This document shows positions 55,234 to 62,447 of a DNA stretch of 64,000 nucleotides, piece by piece. Within the stretch, counting starts at the first letter, position 1. Each line of letters opens with the position of its first letter. The DNA is taken from contig CM042157.1 in NCBI GenBank assembly GCA_023376005.1, positions 68,198,494 through 68,262,493 on the forward strand, read 5' to 3'. The notes under the pieces are model-generated. The model did no database searches. It was not told where the DNA came from and worked only from the letters and a program-made list of their open reading frames with translations. The position numbers and the translations under genes were made by a program. Source of the DNA: Doryteuthis pealeii. Taxonomy: Eukaryota > Mollusca > Cephalopoda > Myopsida > Loliginidae.

Positions 55234-55279
<46 letters not shown>

Positions 55280-55281
<2 letters not shown>

Positions 55282-55445
55282 ATCCACAGACACAGTGTTT
55301 CAACGTTCAATGTATCATGTCTATTCAGTGTGGCTAGACCTTCACAAGCGACTTCCAGCTGGTATGGAAACCTGATTGATTTATCATCAGTCAGGCTTCT
55401 TAACCATTCGACCATCAGCACTTCTGTACTGGGATTAGGATTTTA
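55280..55445 (-). mobile_element. Possible tRNA-derived SINE
   Basis: The minus strand reads GCTGATGGTCGAATGGTTAA, like the 5' half of a Leu/Ser tRNA, then CTGGAAGTCGCTTGTGAAGG. No clear B box. Single copy in the window. Confidence 0.35.
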
Positions 55446-55659
55446 ACTGATAAATACATGCATCTGTATATATGTAAAGGCAACCTGAGAGTGCTCCATC
55501 CATAGAGGAGAGCGTTGCCTTTAAGCTTTAATCAGCAGTTGTCAGCGAAAATTCCATCCAATGTGCTCAACCTGCCGGGAGTGGCAAACATATTTATATA
55601 GTCTCTCACACACACATTCAAAGATTTATACAGTGTATAAATCTTTATATATGTGTGTG

Positions 55660-55689
<30 letters not shown>

Positions 55690-55696
<7 letters not shown>

Positions 55697-55932
55697 GTTG
55701 TGTAAAAAAAAGTATCAAAATTTAAAAAACTTTTTCACACCTCTTGTATTCTGAAAAAAAATAATGTTCCATTCTTTCCTCATTTCTATCTTGGTAAATA
55801 CAGATTTGAATTTGGTACTTTTTAGACACCTGGAAAAAATTAATGAATGGAACGTGATTTTTTATTTTCAGAATATAAGGTGTGTCAAAAAGTACAAAAA
55901 TCTTAATACTTTTTTTGACACTGTGTATATTA

Positions 55933-55935
<3 letters not shown>
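55690..55935. mobile_element. Diverged Tc1/mariner-like MITE
   Basis: Nested inverted GTGTCAAAAAGTA-type ends: AAAAAAGTATCAAAATTT at the left, TACTTTTTTTGACACTGTG at the right. It relates to 10,762 and 19,099. Confidence 0.5.
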
Positions 55936-55971
<36 letters not shown>

Positions 55972-56073
55972 ATTTATATTTTGCTTGAAGGCAATTATAA
56001 TGCATAAAATTTGATAATTATAGAAAATAATCTTGACAAGTGAATCCCGGCAAAAGATGGCTCGCTATGCAGA

Positions 56074-56119
56074 ACACCGTACAGACTGTTTCGACTTTAT
56101 TAAGTCTCATCAGCGATGT
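56074..56119 (-). ncRNA. Hammerhead ribozyme, intact core
   Basis: Six-bp stem I ACATCG/CGGTGT (one G-T), CTGATGA (plus 56,107-56,113), stem II GACTT-AATA-AAGTC, GAA (plus 56,090-56,092), stem III ACAG-T-CTGT, A17. Every expected element is present. Confidence 0.8.
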
Positions 56120-56128
56120 ATACTAACG

Positions 56129-56201
56129 ACTCCCCTCCGACAGGAATCGAAACCGGGACCTCAGCAGGCATAGTCAGAGACCATAACGCTTCGGCCGCCG
56201 G
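56129..56201 (-). repeat. tRNA-like sequence upstream of hammerhead
   Basis: GGCGGCCGAAGCGTTATGGT (A-box-like) and GGTTTCGATTCCTGTCGG (B box) on the minus strand. It ends about 10 nt before the ribozyme stem I. It may provide an internal pol III promoter (inference). Confidence 0.55.
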
Positions 56202-56482
56202 TACATAGCGAACAATCCCTGCGAAATTAACCTTGTCAATGATACTTACACGCCTCTACCATAGTAGGTAAGGGGACGTTGATTGAGTAGTAAACAAACC
56301 CGGCCGTAAGCTCTTCGACGAAGTGAATAAGATTTTTGGATGTTTGTTTTTTTAGAAGCACTGTTGATAAATTATTATTTATATTTTGCTTGAAGGCAGT
56401 TATAATGCATGTATGGCATATATATATATTATATTAGAAAATTTGAAAAAACAAGTATTCCGAAAATAGGATGAATTTATTT

Positions 56483-56526
56483 ATCGATGTTTAAACATTT
56501 CGGTTTCTTTAAACCTTCATCAGGAT
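56483..56526 (-). ncRNA. Hammerhead ribozyme, intact core, left arm
   Basis: ATC/GAT proximal stem I, CTGATGA (plus 56,517-56,523), stem II GGTTT/AAACC, GAA, palindromic stem III ATGTTTAAACAT, C17. Confidence 0.7.
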
Positions 56527-56603
56527 GTATGCTGGTGTTGACACAACAAAAAAGATTTTCATCTCCTGAAAAAACATCCATCAATTTCTTCACCCCAAGA
56601 TAC

Positions 56604-56647
56604 ATCCTGATGAAGGTTTAATGAAACCGAAATGTTTAAACATCGAT
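56604..56647 (+). ncRNA. Hammerhead ribozyme, intact core, right arm
   Basis: ATC (56,604-56,606), CTGATGA (56,607-56,613), GGTTT-AATG-AAACC, GAA, ATGTTTAAACAT, C17 (56,644), GAT. Confidence 0.7.
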
Positions 56648-56743
56648 AAATAAATTCATCCTATTTTCGGAACACTTGTTTTTTCAAATTTTCTTAATAT
56701 TGTCGGATTTATTTTCCATATTTACTCCCATATGTATATATAC

Positions 56744-56784
<41 letters not shown>

Positions 56785-56788
<4 letters not shown>

Positions 56789-56945
56789 TATGAAAAATTG
56801 AAAAAACACAAGTTCATTGTATATGTCTGTTTTTTTTTAAAGACAAGATGTGAAGAAAAAGTGGAAATGAATCCAACAGTATGTGATATTATGAAAAAAA
56901 CACATATACGATGAACTTGTGTTTTTTCTATTTTTCATAATATCA
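56785..56945. repeat. Foldback without ribozyme core
   Basis: TATGAAAAATTGAAAAAACA ... and its reverse complement ending TTTTCATAATATCA. A possible deletion derivative of the neighbouring family. Confidence 0.6.
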
Positions 56946-56999
56946 TAACAGACACACAGTAAAGATAGATAAAACAGATGGGTTGATAGACATGAACAC

Positions 57000-57313
57000 A
57001 TTCAAGCTAAATAGATAGATAGATAGATAGATAGACCGATGGACAGATAGACATACTGTTAAATATTTATAAATAAATAAAATAAAATAAAATTAAAGAA
57101 AAAAAAAAATAGACAGACAGACAGATACTAACAGATTACCCATAAACAGACACTGATGATATCAACTGAATAAAGACAACCAGATAAATATTATAATATA
57201 TATGATACATAACAACGACAACAACAATAATAATACTGCCACTATTAATAATAATAATAATAATATAATAACAACAACAATAATAGTATATAACATTATA
57301 TATATGCTCACTT

Positions 57314-57365
<52 letters not shown>
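57000..57365. repeat. GATA, AAT/AAC and (TA)n simple repeats
   Basis: GATA at 57,010-57,034; AATAAT/AACAAC at 57,205-57,290; (TA)n at 57,320-57,364. Confidence 0.9.
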
Positions 57366-57373
<8 letters not shown>

Positions 57374-57423
57374 AAGACACAGGAAGTCATGCATGCAATG
57401 ACAAGTACTCGTAAACATTAAAA

Positions 57424-57479
57424 TCATGGGAATAAAATCAGACAATTCAAGAATAGACGAGAAGTGTAAATATACACAG

Positions 57480-57513
<34 letters not shown>

Positions 57514-58030
57514 GCGTGCATCTGTGTGTGTGTATACACGCATGAATGTGCAAAAATGTCTAAAAAAAGAACGCTCTTCTGCCTCAACATCTTTTGTAAG
57601 AGGCACAAAAATAACGAGTAGAAAAAGACTCTGAAGATTTTCTGTTGTCTCCGTTTCTTTTCTTCTCGCAATCTTCTTGCCATTCTCGTCTTTGAGAGAT
57701 GGCACTTCTCCGCTTGCCCTTCACAATCGATCCATTGAAAAGTGCTCTTCTTTTTCATCTTCTTCTTCATCATGATACGGCCAAATCTTGAAAATTCCAG
57801 CCCACAACAAAAACAGAGTTCGTATCACCTACTTGTTATTGTCTCTTCTTGCTGAACGTCTTTTTTGCATTTGTTGTCTCACATAGTTTTCATTCATCAT
57901 TCTAAGAAGGTTGAAGAATGCATCAACCAAAAAAAAAGGAATATTTGTGTGAGAAATTTAGAGAATATGGTGATAATGCTTGTTCTCAGAATTTTAAACA
58001 ATGAATAATCCTAAAGAATGCATTGGCCAA
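57424..58030. other. Largely unique DNA with an (AC)n tract
   Basis: (AC)n at 57,481-57,511. Minus-strand frames of 93 and 108 residues with a lysine-rich segment show no family resemblance I recognise, and the longer one ends in the microsatellite. Not called as genes. Confidence 0.4.
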
Positions 58031-58051
58031 AATATTGTGATAATGTCAGAT

Positions 58052-58084
<33 letters not shown>

Positions 58085-58088
<4 letters not shown>

Positions 58089-58302
58089 TTATTATTATTT
58101 ATATTTTTGAAGGCAATTACAATGCATATATCATATAGTTGCATCTACAACATATATATATCTTTTTCTTAACCAAATACATTTCTGTACAAATTTAATG
58201 AACATTGAGCTCTCAATTAAAACCAGACCAACTTTAACATTCTGCTGTTAAGAAAGGCCCATCTTAAAATCATCCTAACACCAACTAACCTGGTGATTTA
58301 CT

Positions 58303-58345
<43 letters not shown>

Positions 58346-58445
58346 TGATAATTTGCTTTTGAAGCATTGTTAAGTAAAGTATATTATTATTTATCATTTT
58401 GAAGGCAATTACCATGCGTATATCGTATAGCTGCATCCACAACAT
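58085..58445. repeat. Two copies of a composite-element end-repeat
   Basis: TTTGAAGGCAATTACAATGC (58,110) and TTTGAAGGCAATTACCATGC (58,398), each followed by ATATC(A/G)TATAG(T/C)TGCATC, about 290 bp apart. They resemble the ends of the 55,966-56,410 element, without the ribozyme. Confidence 0.5.
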
Positions 58446-58551
58446 ATACATAGAATTTTTGTGTGTGTATGGTTGAGAGTAGAGGAAAATGTGAATATAA
58501 CAACACACATTTTGTCGGATTTATGCAATCCTTCACTCCTTGTATAATATA

Positions 58552-58582
<31 letters not shown>

Positions 58583-58629
58583 AGTATGTATTATATATAT
58601 TTTTATTTATTTATTTATTTTTTTCAAGT

Positions 58630-58750
58630 AGAAAAATAAGATTCTACATAAAAAATGTTCAGCATTTTGTAAATCTCAAAAGTAAACAAATCAATGCTCA
58701 AGGGTCCCTCCCCCCCATTTACCCAGGCGATGCTGGGTAGTTACTTCTAG
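58630..58750 (+). mobile_element. Helitron-like family A, 3' fragment
   Basis: TACCCAGGCGATGCTGGGTA hairpin, spacer, CTAG at 58,747-58,750 followed by T. Confidence 0.6.
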
Positions 58751-59140
58751 TTAGTAAAAGATTTATGAAGTCTATGTAGGGCAATTTATGCAATCTGACA
58801 ACGGCATGCCAGAAGCTGGCACAAATGTTCTTCAGTGGTAATATATTGATTTTGTTATGATTTTAGAAAGAGTGGGTGGGGTTATTTAGTGGTGTTAGTG
58901 ACAGGTGGTGGTGTGGTGGTGTTGGTGGTAGTAAACAGCTGTTTAGAATTACATTCCTGAAAAAAATGAATTAAAAATTTAAATGCTCTCAAGTCATGGC
59001 TCTAAAATTACAACCGCAATGAAACTAAAAAAAAAAAAAAAAAAGATAAAAGAAAGAAAAAAGAAACGGTTTTCGTGATAAGTTTTATTTGCATCAATAA
59101 TGGCTGATATAGGATATATGGAAGGTGTCATATTCAAAAA
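58751..59140. other. No feature recognised
   Basis: GGTGGT-rich patch at 58,890-58,935 and poly-A at 59,026. No gene-like frame. Confidence 0.4.
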
Positions 59141-59147
59141 TGGTTTC

Positions 59148-59149
<2 letters not shown>

Positions 59150-59196
<47 letters not shown>

Positions 59197-59603
59197 TGAG
59201 AATGAGAGAGAGAGAGAGTGAATGAGAATGAGAGAGAGAGAGAGAGTGGTGAGAACAAGAGAAGAGAGAGAGTGAGTGAGAATAGAAAAGAGAGAGAGAG
59301 AGAAGAGAGTGAGAGAAAAGAGAGAGAGAGTGATGAGAACGAGAAAGAGAGAGAGTGAGAGAGAGAGAGAGAGAAGAGAGAGAGTGAGAACGAGGGAAGA
59401 GTGAGTGAGAACGAGGAGAGAGAAGAGAGAGAGTGAGTGAGAACAAGAGAGAGAGAGAGAGAGAGTGAGTGAGAACAAGGGAGAGAGTGATGAGAACGAG
59501 AGAGAGTGAGTGAGAACGAGAGAGGGAGAGAGTGAGTTGAGATTGAGGGAGAGAAGAGTGAGAAACGAGAGGAGAGAGAGAGAGAGAACAAGAGAGAGAG
59601 AGA

Positions 59604-59634
<31 letters not shown>

Positions 59635-59640
59635 CCACAA
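59150..59640. repeat. GA-rich array
   Basis: GAGAGAGTGAGTGAGAACGA-type repeats. Frames up to 214 residues on the minus strand are Ser/Leu simple-repeat translations. Confidence 0.95.
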
Positions 59641-59716
59641 ACTGAAAAGAAAAAAAGAAAGGAATACATCTATATTAACAACTGAGTGAGAGAGAGAGAG
59701 TGAGTAAAGAAGTTTG

Positions 59717-59911
59717 GGTTATTTCCTATAAGTCTAACATAATCAAAGGGGAACCACTCTTGACTGATAAATTATTTATTCATTTTCCCATTAAACTAAC
59801 CCTAAACCCTAACCTAACCCCATCTTCTTTTTCCTAGTAGATCAATAAATAAATAAATAAATAATTTACCACTCAAGAATAATCATGTTAGACTTATAGG
59901 GAATAACCAAA
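59717..59911. mobile_element. Foldback MITE with telomere-like core
   Basis: GGTTATTTCCTATAAGTCTA and TAGACTTATAGGGAATAACC ends; core ACTAACCCTAAACCCTAACC. Confidence 0.75.
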
Positions 59912-59924
59912 GTTTGTTTGCTGT

Positions 59925-59985
59925 GTTTTACTTTGCGGCACATCAACCTCGGTGGGTCATTTAATGCTGACAAAGTTTTGGATTA
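59925..59985 (-). mobile_element. Family 3 hairpin tail, solo
   Basis: GCGGCACATCAACCTCGGTG, GGTCATTTAATGCTGAC. Only the tail is present. Confidence 0.55.
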
Positions 59986-60024
59986 GTAGTGATATTTTCG
60001 TAGAAAACAAATGTATTTATTGTT

Positions 60025-60029
60025 GAACA

Positions 60030-60074
<45 letters not shown>

Positions 60075-60300
60075 TTTGGAAGCTATAAGACTCAAAGCAG
60101 AATGAACGATTACTAACAATAGATTCAGTTTCAGAAATTTTCTGTTGAGGTTTTTATCTCAAAATATCAAGAATAAATCACAGGTTAGCAAACAACACCA
60201 CAGTTACCTTCTTTTTTCTTTACACTTGCATTGCGATAGCCTTCAAAACCAACCACCAAACCAATATAAACACAATGCTTCAAGCAAATTATAAAATACT
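60025..60300 (-). repeat. (AC)n and repeat D fragment
   Basis: (AC)n 60,029-60,070, then AGAATGAACGATTACTAACA to GCAAATTATAAAATACTTTT, inverse of 3,110-3,330. Confidence 0.6.
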
Positions 60301-60346
60301 TTTAAATGTATTTATGTATAGCTATTTTTAACTATTGTTCAATTAC

Positions 60347-60595
60347 TCATATTTTTTGCGAATACAATCCCACTTCTTTTTGGAAATGTAAAATCCTGGA
60401 TGGTCTGATTTTTGTGAAAAGTTTTTTTTTCAAATTATTTGCTTGGTAGTATTTTGTTTGCACTAGATCAAAGTCTACAGATTCTAGCAGTATATGTTTC
60501 ACTGTAAATCTCTCTTGGTATGTAGTGCATATTGGGTATTCTGTAAAGAAAGAAGAAATGATGAGACAGCAGAAACTAACAAAGAAAAACCACAA
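60347..60595 (-). pseudogene. Non-LTR retrotransposon pol C-terminus relic
   Basis: EYPICTTYQERFTVKHILLE then a Lys/Tyr-rich end, stop at 60,347. It parallels the CSCGNRYTMKHILIEC region at 31.1 kb, but the second Cys positions are changed (TTY, LES), so the knuckle is lost. The upstream RNase H/RT is missing, and the first ~15 residues come from other DNA. Confidence 0.6.
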
Positions 60596-60633
60596 ACTAA
60601 AAAAAAAAAAGGAAGAGAGGAAGACATCTATAT

Positions 60634-60689
<56 letters not shown>

Positions 60690-60786
60690 GAAGTAAAGAA
60701 GGAAGCAATGATGAGTCGACAGAGAAAGTAACAGAGAAAAACACAAACTAAAAAAAAAAAAGAAGAGAGAAGACATCTATATTAAC

Positions 60787-60830
<44 letters not shown>

Positions 60831-60925
60831 AAGAAGGAAGAAATGATGAGTCGACAAAGAAAGTAACAGAGAAAAACCACAAACTAAAAAAAAAAAAGAG
60901 AGAAAGACATTTTTATATTAACACA
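60545..60925. repeat. Three ~130-bp tandem units containing (GA)n
   Basis: GAAGAAATGATGAGACAGCA / GAAGCAATGATGAGTCGACA / GAAGAAATGATGAGTCGACA starts at about 60,551, 60,701 and 60,836, each followed by CACAAACTAAAAAAAAAA, AAGACATCTATATTAA and (GA)n. Confidence 0.85.
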
Positions 60926-61052
60926 TTTTTATATTAACAACTGAAAGGGCTTGTTGTCTGTCCTCTATAGACAGCTAAATATTTGGACCATATGACCTTT
61001 AGGCACCCCTTTTGCGATCTCAATTCATAAGGACATTTTTTTCATTTACACT

Positions 61053-61153
61053 GCCAAAATCCGGTTGTTTGTTAACAGACGATTATTAGAGTTTTTTTAA
61101 TTATAAAATTAACCCCTAACCCTAACCCCTAACAAACAACCGGATTTTGACGG
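61053..61153. mobile_element. Foldback element with telomere-like core (third type)
   Basis: GCCAAAATCCGGTTGTTTGT and ACAAACAACCGGATTTTGAC as inverted ends; core AACCCCTAACCCTAACCCCT. Confidence 0.75.
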
Positions 61154-61365
61154 TGGTTAGCTCAGTCGGTAGAGCGTTCGGCTAGAAACCACAAGGTTCC
61201 CAGTTTGATACCAGTCCTCGCCAAACTCAGCGTATGAGTAGCACAGGGATCTGTGCGGTAAAGTAAGGAGCTGACGTAGGTGTGGCGCAGATGCTAAACA
61301 ATCTCCTTGGTCTAGCGGTAGACCTCGCTGACTGGCTGAGACCGACTTAGGCCGCCCTGACGATT
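61153..61365 (+). mobile_element. tRNA-derived SINE family 1
   Basis: GGTTAGCTCAGTCGGTAGAG head, degenerate B box (AGTTTGATACC), body to GGCCGCCCTGACGATTTTTT. The insertion is right at the foldback edge. Confidence 0.8.
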
Positions 61366-61689
61366 TTTTTATATTTAAAGCATTTGATTATTAAATATAC
61401 TAGCACCCCCCCATGTATATACCTTTATATTTTTATACTTACATATACCTATATATTTTAAACTTACATACATACACCCTATACCTGTATATTTTTATAC
61501 TTCTTTACATATACCTGTATATTTTTATACTTTATTTACATTTACATAATTCTATATTCTTGTCCTATACTTATATATACCTGTATATTTTCATACTATA
61601 ATTATGTATACCTGTATATTTTTATACTTCTCTTATATATTTTTATAATTTACTTGCATATACCTGTATATTTTATACTTTACTTACAT

Positions 61690-61826
61690 ATAGTTATTTA
61701 CTAAGCTTAGCTTAGATGTGGCATGAGGCCAAATGTATGGGGTGCCCAGTGAGAATCAAACTCACTACCAATGGTCTGCTAATCTTGCTCACTAACCATT
61801 ACACCATGTGAGGTGCCCTATTTACA
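61690..61826 (-). mobile_element. tRNA-derived SINE family 4
   Basis: GGGCACCTCACATGGTGTAA head and GAGTTTGATTCTCACTGGG on the minus strand. Confidence 0.7.
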
Positions 61827-61911
61827 TATACCTGTATATTTTTTATACTTAGATATACCTGTGTATTTTTATACTTCTCTTACATATACCTGTATATTTT
61901 TAAAATTTATT

Positions 61912-61952
<41 letters not shown>

Positions 61953-62032
61953 TTAAAAAAATATTTTTCAGCTTACATATACCTATCCATTTTTAAATTT
62001 ATTTACATATACCAGCACATTTTTATACTTTA

Positions 62033-62263
62033 TGTTGTGGGGTTTTAAGGGTACAAAATAAGACAAATGACTGGTAACAATGGATACAAATGTATTGAAC
62101 AAAAGGAGTAGAAATTTACAGCAAAGAAAGTGGAGATTGCGTCCGACCAATATAGTTACAAATTGACTCGTATTTGCTTCGTCTCAAGCAACAATTGTTC
62201 TTATTACTTATAGTAGCCGTCGGCGCATTCCATTTATGTCAATAGGTTATATCACCTATAACA
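62033..62263. mobile_element. Solo LTR, 231 bp, with 5-bp target duplication
   Basis: Begins TGTTGTGGGG and ends CCTATAACA, flanked on both sides by CTTTA (62,028-62,032 and 62,264-62,268). TG...CA ends with a 5-bp duplication are typical of LTR retroelements. Single copy in the window, no internal region. Confidence 0.7.
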
Positions 62264-62369
62264 CTTTACTTACATATATCTGTATATCTTTATACTTATA
62301 TATAACTGTATATTTCTATACTTTACATACAAATGCCTGCATATTTTTATAATTTACTTATATATATGT

Positions 62370-62387
62370 TTTTTTAATATTTTTCAG
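62370..62387 (+). promoter_or_regulatory. Probable splice acceptor for the PEAK/PRAG-like exon
   Basis: TTTTTTTAATATTTTTCAG with AG at 62,386-62,387, then CTC. The T-rich run follows the minisatellite, and the exon starts 16 nt before the ATG, as expected for a coding exon after a 5' UTR intron. Could also be chance. Confidence 0.55.
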
Positions 62388-62390
62388 CTC

Positions 62391-62447
62391 ATGATGAAAC
62401 AGGATGTCAGAAGTATGTGTAGAGTTCTCACAGAATGCCTGGCGTAA
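62391..62447 (+). other. Short upstream ORF overlapping the main start
   Basis: ATGATGAAACAGG... opens an 18-codon frame in a different frame from the main ATG at 62,404 and stops at 62,445-62,447. If transcripts include it, it could lower or regulate initiation. Confidence 0.4.

Larger units (their letters stand above)
54885..55245. mobile_element. Head-to-head hammerhead element pair
   Basis: Arms 54,885-55,030 and 55,115-55,245 are reverse complements (AACACAGGATGTTATGATCA, GACAATTTTATGTGTCAATA). A ~85-bp non-palindromic centre separates the two ribozymes. (TA)n follows the right arm. Confidence 0.75.
55966..56410 (-). mobile_element. tRNA-hammerhead composite element (unit 1, best preserved)
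   Basis: Minus-strand order: end-repeat TGCATTATAACTGCCTTCAA (to 56,371), AT-poor leader, tRNA-like sequence (56,201-56,129), hammerhead (56,119-56,074), body (GCCGGGATTCACTTGTCAAG, ATAATTATC), and the end-repeat again (TGCATTATAATTGCCTTCAA...AATAATAAT, 56,004-55,966). The spacing between end-repeats is about 404 bp. No coding sequence. Confidence 0.7.
56436..56722. mobile_element. Head-to-head hammerhead pair with identical cores
   Basis: Arms 56,436-56,530 and 56,600-56,705 (AGGATGAATTTATTTATCGA, AAACAAGT) around a ~70-bp centre. The right end continues TATTGTCGGATTTATTTTCC. Confidence 0.75.
61405..62375. repeat. ~30-bp minisatellite upstream of the gene exon
   Basis: Imperfect TTACATATACCTGTATATTT-TATACTT units, interrupted by SINE 4 (61,690-61,826), (TA)n (61,914-61,945) and a solo LTR (62,033-62,263). 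Units continue to within a few bases of the splice acceptor. Confidence 0.85.

Noticed and set aside
57150..57175. CTGATGATATCAACTGAA as a hammerhead core
   Set aside because: No stem II pairing and no stem III or U-H17.
57424..57773. Minus-strand 93-108-residue frames
   Set aside because: Lysine-rich, run into (AC)n, no recognised motif; evidence is insufficient to call a gene.
59094..59669. Minus-strand Ser/Leu frames up to 214 residues
   Set aside because: GA/CT simple repeat.
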